From Rattus norvegicus (taxonomy: Eukaryota; Chordata; Mammalia; Rodentia; Muridae), in contig NC_086027.1 in assembly GCF_036323735.1 (NCBI RefSeq), positions 89,598,662-89,662,661 of the forward strand: 64,000 nucleotides of DNA, given 5' to 3'. Position numbers and translations under genes: made by a program. The notes below the pieces were generated by a model, which searched no databases, was not told the origin of the DNA, and worked only from the letters and a program-made list of their open reading frames with translations. Within the stretch, counting starts at the first letter, position 1. Each line of letters starts with the position of its first letter. Positions 1 through 11,595 of this stretch are shown piece after piece.

Positions 1-723
1 AATATTCCATATTTCCATTTCTCTGTGTAAGTGTGTAGGCACTTGCCTGCCTAACCTATTTACCCTGTCAATACTCAGACAAGGATACTACATGCCACTT
101 TACAGAGAAAATAGGTGTACAGGGAAAATTGCCTTGAATATCAGTCTTTGTATACCTGTACTAACATTTATAAGACAGCACTTCCTTAGTATTTCATATT
201 GTTTTTTTTTTAAAAATCTACTCCTCCAGCCCCATCTCTTATATTCATGAAAACTGAACTCTTCTTAATACATCCTGGGACACTAGGTGGTCAGTAAATT
301 TTTTTGAGCACAGAGGTGAGTGAATATGAGGCAAGCTAGAAGTATTTGAGTTGAGTGTAATACCTATAATTTTGACTTCTACATAGGTAAATTAAAGAGG
401 CAGTACTTAGATTGCAGATTGAAGACATTTTCATCAAGGGCACAGATTATATTTCACATTGAAACCTTAATTCTACAAGCAACTCTGATACATAAACCTA
501 AACTTGAGTAAATGTTATATTTATGCTGTCAAGTCAATTATAAAGAAATGTCCTTCATTATATTTTTACAGGAGTACAACATGAATTGTAATTATTACTC
601 AAGCAACTATGGCTAGGAGATGATTTTAAATGTGACTGATGCCTTCTTTTCATGCTTCTCTTGCTATGAGGTATTTTGTAATATAACTTGATCACATTGA
701 ATTACCAAACAATCACATATAAC

Positions 724-724
<1 letters not shown>
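1..724. other. Unique AT-rich DNA, no gene seen
   Basis: No convincing coding region, RNA gene or recent repeat is visible here. The composition is AT-rich with scattered short homopolymers, as expected of intergenic or intronic mammalian DNA. Confidence 0.5.
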
Positions 725-775
<51 letters not shown>

Positions 776-856
776 ACACACCACTACTGCCACCACCACC
801 ACCACCACTACCACCACCACCACCACCACCACCACCACCACCACCACCACCACCAA
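725..856. repeat. Compound microsatellite (CA)n then (CCA)n
   Basis: A CA dinucleotide run at about 725-770 is followed by a CAC/CCA trinucleotide run at about 789-856 with a few interruptions. Open frames across it (His-Thr, Pro or Val runs) are low-complexity artefacts, not genes. Confidence 0.95.
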
Positions 857-1019
857 GAAGTCTACAAGGTTCTTCATCAATCCTTTGTTCTTGTTTATGT
901 TTCTTATTATATTTTTAAATTGAATTACATAAACATGTCTCAGATATTCATCCATCTAATCTGGATGATAATTGTTCAAATAATTTTACCTCAATAAAAT
1001 ATCTTAAATTTATATTTTC

Positions 1020-1122
1020 GGGTTGGGGATTTAGCTCAGTGGTAGACTGCTTGCCTAGCAAGCGCAAGGCCCTGGGTTCGGTCCCCAGCTCCGAAAAAAA
1101 AAAAAGAAAAAAAAAGAGTCAC
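1020..1122 (+). mobile_element. ID SINE (tRNA-derived, BC1-like)
   Basis: A rodent ID element with the core GGTTGGGGATTTAGCTCAGT, an A-box-like segment and a B-box-like GGTTCGGTCC, ending in an A-rich tail. It is flanked by a perfect 15-bp target-site duplication TAAATTTATATTTTC at 1005-1019 and 1123-1137. The A box region reads GTAGACTGC where the other copies in the window have GTAGAGCGC, so this copy carries changes in its internal Pol III promoter. ID elements are abundant in rat and move by L1 machinery. Confidence 0.96.
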
Positions 1123-1182
1123 TAAATTTATATTTTCAAAACAGGCACTAACAATATATTTTTTACAAAAATAGTTATTTCT

Positions 1183-2272
1183 CAACTGGGGGCGGTGCCT
1201 AAGCTCTGGATATGATCTCTACAGGCTCTCTCTCCTCTTCGTTGAATATTTCAGCTAATATTTTCCCTGTTGGGTTCTGGGAACCTCTTGCTTTCCTGGC
1301 ATCTAGGACTTTCTAGTGGCTACCCCTGGTTCCCCATCCCCCACTGATACATACCTCCATTCAATTTCCTAACCCTCCGTGCTTCTCCCCAGTCTCCTTC
1401 CACACCTGATTCTAACCCCTAGTTCCCTTCCCCTCCTCTCTCTCCCAATTCCCTTCCTCCTTTTACCTCCCATAATTATTTTGTTCCCAATTCTAAATAG
1501 GACTAAAGTATCCATACTTTGAGCTTCATTGAGACTCATTGAGCTTCATATGGTTTGTGAGTTGTATTGTGAGTATTCCAAGATTTTTTTCCTAATATCA
1601 ACTTATCAGTGAGTATATACCATGCATCTTAAAGATATTAACTCAGAATTGTTCCTGTCTAAAGGAAATGCAGGGACAAAGAGTGGAACAGAGACTGAAG
1701 GAAAGGTCATCCAGAGACTTCCCCACCCTAGAAATGCATTCCATCTACAGACACCAAATCCAGACACAATTGCTGATACCAAGAAGCACTTGCTGACAAG
1801 TGCCTGGCATGGCTATCCTCTAAGAGGCTCTGGCAAAGCCTTACAAATACAGATGTGGATGCTTGCAGCCAACCATCAAATGAGCATGGGGACCCCAATG
1901 AAAGAGTTAGGGGAAGGATTAAAGGACCTGAAGTGGTTTGTAATCCTTTAGGAAGAACAACAGTATGAACCAATCAGAACCCCCAGAGCTCCCAGAGACT
2001 AAACCACTAACCAAAGAGTACCCATGGCTCTAGCTGCATATGTAGCAGAGGATGGCCTTATCAGGCATCAATGGGAGGGGAAGCCCTTGGATCTGTGGAG
2101 GCTCAATACCCCAGTGTAGGGGAATTCTAGGACTGTGAGGCAGAAGTAGGTGGCAGGGTTGGGGAGCACCCTCATAGAAGCAGGAGGAGGGGAGATAGGA
2201 TTGGGATTTGTAGAGGGGAACCAGGAAGGGGAATAACATTTGAAATGTAAATAAATAAAATAACCAATGAAA
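1183..2272 (+). mobile_element. Old L1 3' end with inverted 5' part (twin priming)
   Basis: About 1626-2257 reads forward as an old rodent L1 (Lx-like) 3' UTR, ending in an A-rich AAATAAATAAAATAA tail. About 1183-1625 matches the adjoining upstream L1 segment but in reverse: the end of ORF2 (a segment reading as ATAAGTTGATATTAG on the minus strand) and the start of the 3' UTR. An inverted 5' part joined to a forward 3' part is the hallmark of twin priming. A candidate target-site duplication TTATTTCT lies at 1175-1182 and 2273-2280. The 109-codon frame at 1622-1951 is L1 3' UTR, not a gene. Confidence 0.8.
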
Positions 2273-2280
2273 TTATTTCT

Positions 2281-4414
2281 TACACAGATAAATTAATTCC
2301 ACTTGTTGAGGTCTATCTTTTAAAATTTCTTCCTGTTATAGGAATGTAAAGAGATTAATGAATAGTCAACATTAGTTAGCATGGCTTGTAAAATGACTCT
2401 ATAATGGTATGGGCTTTGAATAGTTCACTCAGTCCCTAACAAAGGTAGGAAATATAGTTATTTAATAATGCCAGGGGTAATAAAATCGCACACAAACAAT
2501 TTTAATTACTCTTGAATAATAAAAATAGTGAGTTGGGAATATGCCTTATTAGTAATTAGCCTTGCATCCTTGAATGCAGTTAACCTAAGTTTACTTAACA
2601 AGAGTCCTCCAATACACAAACAGGGTGAATGTTCTGGGTTAGGAGGATGCCTCTGTCTGACCAGCTCCTTACACCTGGCTACTTTGACATTCCCAAATCA
2701 TCATTGTCATCTCCATAGGACTGGCTCATCCTGTATTCTACGATGAAGGCAAAGAGAGGCTCCATGACTACAGGCTTAGGTTGTAAACTGAAGGTCACTC
2801 TGACCTTGTAAATAGCACTGACATTAGCCAGATTGCTTTAACACACATGGGAACACATCTAACCTGGGGGTCCTCGAGAAACATTTTCCACATTGGCAGC
2901 TGCAGGTGAACCTCACGTATGTTGATGTGATCAAATCTGTGTGATCGTGACCAGGGGACAAGGGTGTTGGTTATGCCAGGTCCTGTCGTTGCAGTGCGGG
3001 AGCAGTTTCATGGCATTCTTGTGGTGACAGATCAAAATAAGTTATAAACCAAGGCCTTTATAAAATGCATTTGCGGAAGAGTCACATAGGTGAAATAGCA
3101 GTTGGGCAGAGACCTCAATTATTATGTTTGCATTTTTAACCTTTTGATTGGTAGAAAAAATGTTTTTTTTTAAAGTAAATACATTGCAAAGGGCAATTGT
3201 TGTTATTGTTGTTGTTAAAGGTGTTTATTAGATTCTTAGGTCTGCATACAGGGAAAGCCTTTTTAGGAACTAAAGCTTGCCTGAGAGAAATTCTAATTTG
3301 ACTTTGGAGATTCAACAATTCATCCCTTCCATAGTCATAAACATTTTGACCAGCTAATCAGCCCGTGTTGACAGCCTTGTTCTGGGAATTCTCATTCATA
3401 CATACCGATACAGTCATTTAGGCTACTGAATGGTTCCCCTGCCTTTCTTTGTAGAGGCAGAACAGACAGCTTTCAGAAAGCCAAGCAGTGTGTCTGTCTC
3501 TTCCTCCCTCTGTGTAGATTATGATTCTGCTAACAAACCTGTGGGACACGAAGGGCTCCGGATGAAGGTTGTTTTGTTTGGAAGGTTGGTTAATGATATC
3601 ATATCCACCGTTCTCATTCACATCCAGCCCCACTGCTGGTTTATAACACGCATAGAGCCTCAGCAGACAGAAAGAGCTTTAACAAGGCTGATGGATCCTT
3701 AATTCAAAGTGGCAGGCTCCTTGACCCACAAGGCCCCGGAAGATGTACTCTTTCTCTTTGATTTATATCATAAATGTTAGAAAAGTGTGCCTGCAACAAA
3801 AGTTCAGTGCCAACTTGTTAAATATCATAGGGAGACCTCACAATCAAAAACCTGGTACAAAAGGGCATTGCAGTTAGAGGTGAATAAGTAACTCCATAGG
3901 GAATTTTTTCTCTCTTGAGATAATCACATCAGTTATAGCCTTGACAATATTGATACAAGACTCAGGAGTCATATAATTAAGACTCCGTTGGGGAAAAGAA
4001 AAGTATATTTCTATCATTTCAATGAGCAGGTCAATATCAAGAAATAAAACTATTGTCATATCAGGGTATGTAGAGTCATGATTCGATCAATCAACAATTT
4101 CATTCATAAAATTTTCTAACAGGAGTTTGTGGAGACTTTCTCCAAAACGAAACAAAGCAAAAAAGACATGTCCTCAATGTCGGTAATTCTGAAGGTATAA
4201 CAGGCCGTTTGCAAGGCCATAGATTAACTTCTATGTAGGATTGAGTCCTGTAGGTATAATTAGTTCACTTAACCTGAAAATCTAAAACTATGACTGTGAG
4301 TAGGTGGCCAAGAGTGAGATTTCCTATTTCTGGTCTTCTGGTCCTGGCCTTCAGTTCTAGCAAATGGGGAGCTAGAGAGGGAATGAGGTAGAAGCCCTAG
4401 AGTCCCTCCTGATA
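2281..4414. other. Unique DNA, no gene seen
   Basis: No young repeat or recognisable gene. A 90-codon open frame at 3430-3702 starts with ATG but shows no recognised domain, and no splice or promoter context supports it. A short GTT run sits near 3198-3216. Confidence 0.45.
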
Positions 4415-4453
4415 TTTAATTAATTAATTAATTAATTATTAATTAATTAATTT
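4415..4453. repeat. (TTAA)n microsatellite
   Basis: About nine TTAA units with one break. The sequence is its own reverse complement in each unit, so it could fold back on itself. Confidence 0.95.
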
Positions 4454-6289
4454 ATATTCGTCTATTTTTTTGCCAAATATCTATAACATTCTATTTCACC
4501 TCCATTTGGCATAGATTGGGCCCTAGTGAATAAAATAAGGTTGGGTTTAGATGATTTGCTCAGCACCTAGTCAAGGTTTTGTGAGGATGGATGGACAACA
4601 GCACTTGAGGGAAGAGTAAATGTTTCCTTTGAATGAGCTGCACTGAACTTTCACTTTTCACCTTTTCCAACTCCATGACTTTAAGCACTTATGTAATACT
4701 CTAAGCCCCAGTGTCCTCCAATGGATCTTCTAAGGATATTGACCTCATGGGAATTCTTGAGCCTTAAATTATGTAATCTATGTAAAGATTTGGTAGGGTA
4801 TGGGGAATTTAATCAGTGGCCAATAAATAATCCTTGTTTTTTTGTGTGTGTGATTCAGAGATGAAATATTTCCTAATGCCTTTGATCACGAGAAAGCACT
4901 ATAGTGAAGTTGGGAAATTTATTACACCTCATAAATCACTGATGTTGGTAGCTTTTAGAAAAGTTTTTCTAAGATTGAAATTTAATTTTCATTCTCCTGT
5001 AGGGCCACTGTTCTGGATGGATGTGACTGTACATGTTTTTGAGTATTGGACACAACTACTTTTGAATTTCTAACTTGGAGAAGCGGGTAGTTATCCGGGG
5101 GAAAAAAACCTGGGTTTCGGAGAGACTTTTGTCAAAGAGACCAGCTTTCCAGTCAGCTGTGCCACCTGTGACTGACTGCTATCCAGTTCTTCAGCCTCCC
5201 TGAGCATCGTGATGCAAGAGACATCATGAACAATTGCTATGTAGCCTGGTTTGTGAGTGCAGGGCCTCAGTGGAATCCAGTTGCCCCTTTCTTTTCCAAT
5301 CTGTGTAATTCCATATCCAGTAGAATCTTTTCCCTTTCAAAGCAATGTTTGGCTAAACATTGAAGCCTTTTCAATAAACAAATTCAGGATTTTCTTCCCT
5401 TTCTTGTTTTTGAATTACATTATAAGATTTTAAATTTAAAATCTACATTTTTGTAGGAATCTGGCATTTCCTACAACCAGAATGCCCTAGATTCTTCTGA
5501 AATTTGGGGGTTTCCTCTTTCCCCTTCTCCCTTCTTCCTTTGCCTTTTCCCCTCTTCTTATTCTTTTGCGTGTTCTACAATGAGTCACCGAGTCTTCCCT
5601 TAATATAAAGAGCAGAGACGCCCTCCCCTTTAAACATTTGCTGCAGATTTCATAGCTCACTTTCACATCATTTTGTAAAGATAGTGCTGAATTTTCAACT
5701 CCCAGGCTCCCCTGGCCTGTTTGGTAACACCTGGCCATCTCTTCATGGCAGTGCTGGTAATTGGGTCTTTCGTGGATCTCTTCGCCTGACCTCACATGCT
5801 CTCTCTCTGGTTCTTAAGATTATCAACATAAATCAGTGAAGTATTCATCTGTTTTGCATACTGGATGACGATGCTTTTACATAACAATGCCCAATGATCC
5901 TCTTAGACTTTTTTATTCATTAAAATCATTTCAGAAAGGTTAAGCATCTGTCTCAATGGATGCTCTAATGGTGAGGGCTCCTATATAAACTATATATGTT
6001 TAGGTTCATACCACACTTGTGTAAGGCTGCCACGCTAAACTATATCCAATGGATTCATGTCTTTAGAATGGCACAGAACAATTCCAAACACTGCCTTGCA
6101 TATTGATTCACTTAACAAAATCAAATAATTGCTATTTCCTTAACAAAATGTGAGCACAGAATTATAGACATATGTACTAGAAATGTCCATACAAGTATAA
6201 GAACATTTTTATCTCAAAGGCAGTTGAAATCTGATTTCTGTCACATCTGTGATCCAGAAGTCACTAAGGCCTGGAGATTCTCTAACAGG
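4454..6289. other. Unique DNA, no gene seen
   Basis: No SINE, L1 or gene is recognised. The open frame on the minus strand at 5487-5795 has no identifiable domain and covers a pyrimidine-rich stretch near 5515-5565 that would encode a low-complexity Lys/Arg/Glu tail. Confidence 0.45.
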
Positions 6290-6447
6290 TTTTGTTGTTG
6301 TTGTTCGCTTGTTTGAGTCAGGTTCTCACTAGGTAGCCCTGTCTGTCCTAGAACACTCTATGTAGATTAGACTGGCCTCAAACTCAGACACATCCACCTG
6401 CTGTCACCTCCCAAGTCCTAGAATTAAAGTGCGCCATGTCTGGCAGA
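6290..6447 (-). mobile_element. B1 SINE, diverged
   Basis: Read on the minus strand this is a 7SL-derived B1: GCCAGACATGG start, the typical middle segment with CTAGGACTTGGGAGG, and a terminal segment matching AGCCTGTCTG-like B1 sequence in the reverse sense, ending in a short TTG-interrupted T tract on the plus strand. It is clearly diverged from consensus. Confidence 0.85.
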
Positions 6448-7771
6448 GTTAATTCAACAGAGGGACAAATAGATATTACATTGTTTATAAAATGCTCTGT
6501 TTAACATTTGCTATACTTGCCAGAAGGGAAGACTGTATTTCCCAATGCGTCTCACAAACCGCCGGAACCATGACAACTATTAATTTTCAATACCCCTGAG
6601 AGACCAGTAATTTATAGCACAGAAATAAACTCACAAGGAAATTGTTTAGAATCTACAAATGGATTACACTACAACTGAGGTCTGTTTGGTAAAGTGAGTT
6701 TAATGTTTGACTATTGACTACATCAGGAATTTTTTTCTGTGTAATCCCTCTGGAATTCCCCACTATGCCCCATGTCTCGTTCCCAGAGACTTTGTGGAAC
6801 ACGGTCATGCTTCACAGTGCAACAATGCCACATTCGTAATTATTTACCACTGTGTTTAGCATATTAGCTGTAATTGGGTTGCATCCAATAAGCCTCAACA
6901 AAAATTTCAGAATTTCAGATAGTAAATTATGTGCTCACAAAGGCCAGTGCATTGTCTGGACAATATAATGCAATGGTAGCAGAATAAATGCACAAGATTT
7001 TCAAGATTTTTTTTGAAGTATATTTCCAGGTAGTTTTGTTCTAGCTTGAAATAATTTTATTTGGTCAACCCAGAAGAGAGGATGTAGGGAAAAATAGTAC
7101 CGTGAAATAATTTAAATTCATTAAAATTCTTTGCACACTTTCACACTTTTTTTTTTCCTCCAGAGAAACTTTTCGTGGCATAATTGTGAAACCAGCACTT
7201 CCTAAAGTGATCTCATAGTCACTCAATTAGCATTTCAGTGGAGAATTTTCCTATTCAACATCTGCCAGAAAATGTAAAACAAACAGAATTTAGTGACTGT
7301 CTCGAGTTCGGCAGCGCACGCCGAGTTGCATTGCAATCTTTCCTGCATTTTGTAGGGGGTAAGAAAGGGATGGCGAGTTGAATCACAAAGCAATAACAAG
7401 AATTACTTTCTCATCTTGCCTGGCATGAGGGGGTAGGGAGGAAAATCAACAAGAAAACCAAGACAATGCACGTACTGACCCTGCAGGTGTGCGGTGACAC
7501 CATAACAAAGGAACATTCTTTCCCAGCCTCTTTCTTGTGGTATCATCGTTTGTACTGAGACACAAAGACATACACAAGTGCCCAGTGCTGGCCTGGCTTC
7601 TGTGCCTTCCTCACCAGGGAGCTTGAATTAGGTCAGAGAGGAGTCAGGTGGGAGGAGTCTGTAGGCCAATTTTAGCTGTCAGCTGAAATATCGAAGAGGA
7701 AAAGGGAAAAATGACTAGAAACAATGCTTCAAAGCCTAGGGTTAATCTATGGTTATACAAACCGGTTACTT
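6448..7771. other. Unique DNA, no gene seen
   Basis: No recognised repeat or gene. A small CpG-containing patch lies near 7303-7330, unusual against the surrounding AT-rich sequence but far too short for a CpG island. Confidence 0.4.
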
Positions 7772-7942
7772 TCCTTTGATGTTTTGTTTTGCTTTTTTCT
7801 TTTTTAGAGTTTCTCTATACAGCCCTGGCTGTCCTGGCACTTGCACTGTAGACCAGGCTGGCCTCCACTCACAGAGACTCACCTGCCTCTGCCTCCTGGA
7901 TGTTGGGATGAAAGATGTACACCACCACCACCTGGCTTACTT
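7772..7942 (-). mobile_element. B1 SINE
   Basis: Minus-strand B1 with the characteristic segments AGACCAGGCTGGCC and CCTGCCTCTGCCTCC visible on the plus strand and a T-rich tract at its left end, which is the A tail. TTACTTT on both sides (near 7766-7772 and 7937-7943) may be a short target-site duplication. Confidence 0.88.
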
Positions 7943-8005
7943 TTATTTTCCAAGTATGTTGAAATTGTTTTATTGATCATGTGAGGAAAACCAAGGCAAG
8001 GCAAA

Positions 8006-8007
<2 letters not shown>

Positions 8008-8076
<69 letters not shown>

Positions 8077-8077
8077 C
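8008..8077. repeat. (TC)n microsatellite
   Basis: A nearly pure CT run of about 70 bases with two TTT interruptions near its right end. Ser-Leu or Arg-Glu reading frames across it are artefacts. Confidence 0.97.
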
Positions 8078-10861
8078 AAACTAGTTTTCATTTCTCCCCA
8101 CTAATAGCAGTGGATGCTTTAGATGTGCTTAGCAACCCCCTGGGCCTCAGTATCCCCTTTGGAAAGCTGTAAGAGCAGCTGGGCTTCTCCCAAAGTGAAT
8201 TCTTCCTCCAGTCTTGAAATCAACCCACACAACTTGGCATTGTTAAATTTACTGATTTAATTCAATTTTATATCAAGTCTATCAGTTTATACTGAATTTA
8301 ATATTCAATTTCTGATTAGCCAAGGAATTCAGAGAACCAATATCTAATGCTTGAGCAGAGCTTTGCAAATATATTAGTTGGTGTTCTTGGTGGGCCTCTG
8401 TGGTCCATTCTCTTTACAGACTGTGGGAGATTATAAAGTGTAAATGATCTATTGTTACATAAACCATAGTTCTTGATGTTTGTTCACAGTTTCAGATAAA
8501 ACCTGTTCTCAGGTTGTTTTGACATCCTAATTTTTGTAGATCAAATATGATGTCAGTAAATCTTCATTCTTTTCATAGTGTCAGGAGATACTGGTATTCA
8601 TCTCTGAGAAGCACGTTACATTTGTGCGGCCATCTGAGGCTTTTTCTCGATGATATTTCCTTGTCACATCTTCCCCTAGCTTCTCCCTGTCTGTGCATGA
8701 GGAACCTATGGTTTAAAGGGGAGCCAGAGCATTGCCGTCAGCTTGGTTAGTTTGCTCACTTCCCAGTCTGGTCTGTTACAAATCCCTCACATGTTTGACA
8801 TCTCAACCATTCAGTGTACTGCAGTCAATGCCGGCAGCTGGATCCTGTTTCTTTAAGTCTGGGGGTATCTACTGGTTTCCAAGATAGCTCCTCTCTTCAC
8901 ATTGGATATAGTGGGATGTTCTAGATATTTAAATCCTGTTTCTCCTAGTTCTCATTTGTTGGTCCCTAGGAACTATTGTATAAGTATGCTAGAGTGTTAG
9001 TTCCCTGAACAGAGTAATTCTGAAATCCATTTTCCATCGAGAGTTAATCCTGATTGTCTTCTGCAGTAGTTGACTTAATAACATGCATTTCGTTGGTCTT
9101 TTTTCTTTTAACTTTTAGTTATGTATACAGTCAATAAGTTCTCAGAGTGCTTTGCAAGCCAAGAATAGGGTGAAATAAGGGTATCTCAGGGCTGACTTTG
9201 GAAAGGGGAAAAGTACATGGAGAATATGAAATAGTTCATAATTTTCTTCAAGAAAGGTTTCTTCATGTATTTCATATATTTGTGTGTGATGATGGTGTTA
9301 TTTGTACTTTCTGTGCAGCTAACACTAACCTTGAGCTTCTGATCTTCCTTTCCCTGTGTGTTGGGATTGTACATATGAACTACAGGAATGACTTAGGTGC
9401 TATGATTTGTATCATATTGATGAATCAGCAAATAAAAATGAAAGTAGAGCTGGAAGTGGTAATCCCAAGGAATAATCATGAAAGAGTGGCCTGAAGTACA
9501 GTGTCTGTAGCCAGAGGACAAGTCAGTTTATAGCTGTGAGGATCTTAAATCTGAAAAGGAATCTGAGCTCCTCAATTCTCTTTGTTCTCACTACCGATTT
9601 TGGTCAGACTGGAATGTGTTTTTCCCCATGATTCACTTCCATAAAACTACACAATAAGCTTTCAGGCAAATTCGCCAAAACTATTTAGATAAAGCAAGTG
9701 AAAAGCAAAGATCTAACATGGTCCACATACGAGGGAAAAAGATGAAAGCTACTGATATTGCTATGGAAAGTTGAACTTCTCCCTGAAGATACAGGCACAA
9801 GCTACGGCACTGTTGAGAAGTTTACAAGGTTACCTTCCAACTTAAGGAGAGGGAGCCACTGGCGACTTCCCTTGTCTAAGGGCATTGTGGCTATTGTGTG
9901 GCACTGAAGACACAGTGTGAGGAAAAACCCACCATTATTATTGTGTATACATTGGATGTTTCCCTGGTGGGATTGGACCAAGTTATAAAAAAAGGCGGTG
10001 TACTCAGCATATGAACATTGTACAGACAAGGGAGAAATTACATCATAAACTATGTAAGATTTTGCTAAAGAAGTTATGTTTTTAATTCTGTATTGCTGGA
10101 CCGACCTCATATCCAATTAGTGGCAAATGCCAGTCTTTACACACTCTAGTTGTAGACCCTTCCCCAACTCATTTCAGCAGTCAACATTGATTACATAGTC
10201 TTACATCAGTACGGGGAAGAGTTGGATTGTAGCTTTAGTGTGCTGTGTAGCAAAAGTATCCTTTGCTAAAATTAAAATTCACTGCGAGCCAAGGAGACAA
10301 GGTGTAATAAGAATTTATGATGCTGAAGGAAAGAAGATTTCCTTTCAAAATTTTATGATAGTAAAAGTACAAGTAAAATTTATTTCTATAACTTCAGGAG
10401 GAACATTTCTCCTGGAGCAGTCATGTTGGATAGCTTGAAGTGTGTCTGGGAAGCATATATGGATTAAATGTTTGTATTTTTAAAGGAGAGGTTTGAATTA
10501 TGATATCAATCGGTTAAGGTCTTATGTAACCATGAATTTCTCGGCACCCAGTAGAGGAAGTATCAGTTGCCTAGTTGATAAGAAGAAATCACATGCAAAC
10601 ATTATAAAAATGTTCATCAGAATGAAATTAAAACAAAAGAAGAGTTGAGAAATCCATCTTTGCTCTTCCTAAGTCAATGAGCTCATCACTTAGGGACAAA
10701 CTCCACTCATAGGACAGCAGGTGCCAAGCCATGATCAGTAAGAGAATTCATAGTTGATACCCTGGTTCCACTTTATCATGACCAGAACTGAGAACTTTCC
10801 TCAGATCATTGACACCAGCTATTGTCACTTTACATGTTGGTGGTCTTCAATGAGAAGTTAC
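8078..10861. other. Unique DNA, no gene seen
   Basis: No intact repeat or recognisable gene. Open frames of 60 to 104 codons occur on both strands at the frequency expected for AT-rich noncoding DNA, and none has an identifiable domain. Confidence 0.4.
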
Positions 10862-10904
10862 TTTTTTTTCTTTTTCTTTTTTTTTCCTTTCTTTCTTTCT
10901 TTCT
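10862..10904. repeat. T-rich / (TTTC)n tract
   Basis: Interrupted T runs pass into four to five TTTC units. It may be the remnant of an A tail of an eroded minus-strand retroelement, but no body is recognisable next to it. Confidence 0.85.
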
Positions 10905-11039
10905 AAGCAGTGGCTTTACCCAAGGAGACCTTTCCAGGCTGCTTTTCAGCCACTGAAACCTTTTGCTACATGTTTGGAGGACTTGAATTTAAGAGTGTAG
11001 CTATGTGGATGATATAGATCTGTAGAGTAAAAGAAGAAG

Positions 11040-11595
11040 TACAAAAGGCAGGGGACATGTGATTCATGCTGCTGCTTGAGAATCCCATGGAAAAGGGGGA
11101 GGAAGGAGTGTAGGAGCCAGAGGGGTCAAGGACACCACAAAAACAAACAAGCAAGCAAGCAAGCAAACAAACAAACAAACCAACCAAACACCCCACTGAA
11201 TCTCCTAACCTGGGCACATAGGGGCTCACAGAGACTGAACCACCAATTAAGGACCTCCTGCATATATGTTACAATTGTGTAGCTCGGTCTTCTTGTGGGA
11301 CTCCTAACAGTGGAAGCAGGGGCTGTCCCTGACTCTGTTACCTGCTTTTGGAACCCTTTCCTCCTACTCAATTGCTTTGTCTAGCTGTAATAGGAGAAGA
11401 TGTGCCTAGTCTTACTGCAACTTGATATACCATAGCTGGTTGATTTCCATGGGAAACCTGCCCTTTTCTGAGTAGAAATGAAGGAGGAATGGATTTGGGT
11501 GAGAGGTGAGGGTGGAGGGGAGAAACTGAAAGAGGAGGAGAGAAGGGAAACTACAGTTGGGAAGTAAAGAAAACATAGATAAAACTAACTAACGA
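11040..11595 (+). mobile_element. L1 3' UTR fragment (mouse-type older family)
   Basis: Forward-strand L1 3' UTR. Recognisable blocks are TAGGAGCCAGAGGGGTCAAG, the segment around GGGGCTCACAGAGACTGAAC, CTCCTAACAGTGG, and TAGTCTTACTGCAACTTGAT followed by a purine-rich G/A tract. A (CAAA/CAAG)n microsatellite at about 11138-11190 has expanded inside it. The start is approximate. No ORF2 remains. Confidence 0.82.
11138..11190. repeat. (CAAA)/(CAAG)n microsatellite inside L1 3' UTR
   Basis: Tetranucleotide run of CAAG then CAAA units, interrupting the L1 3' UTR between its AGGACACCACAA and CACCCCACTGAATC segments. Confidence 0.92.

Noticed and set aside
688..955. Poly-Pro / poly-Val / His-Thr frames
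   Set aside because: Products of the CA and CCA microsatellite.
1020..1095. Possible tRNA gene
   Set aside because: The tRNA-like core belongs to an ID SINE: A-rich tail, 15-bp target duplication and no full cloverleaf. The same holds at 40243 and 43138.
1622..1973. 109-codon frame and its antisense partner
   Set aside because: They lie within an old L1 3' UTR.
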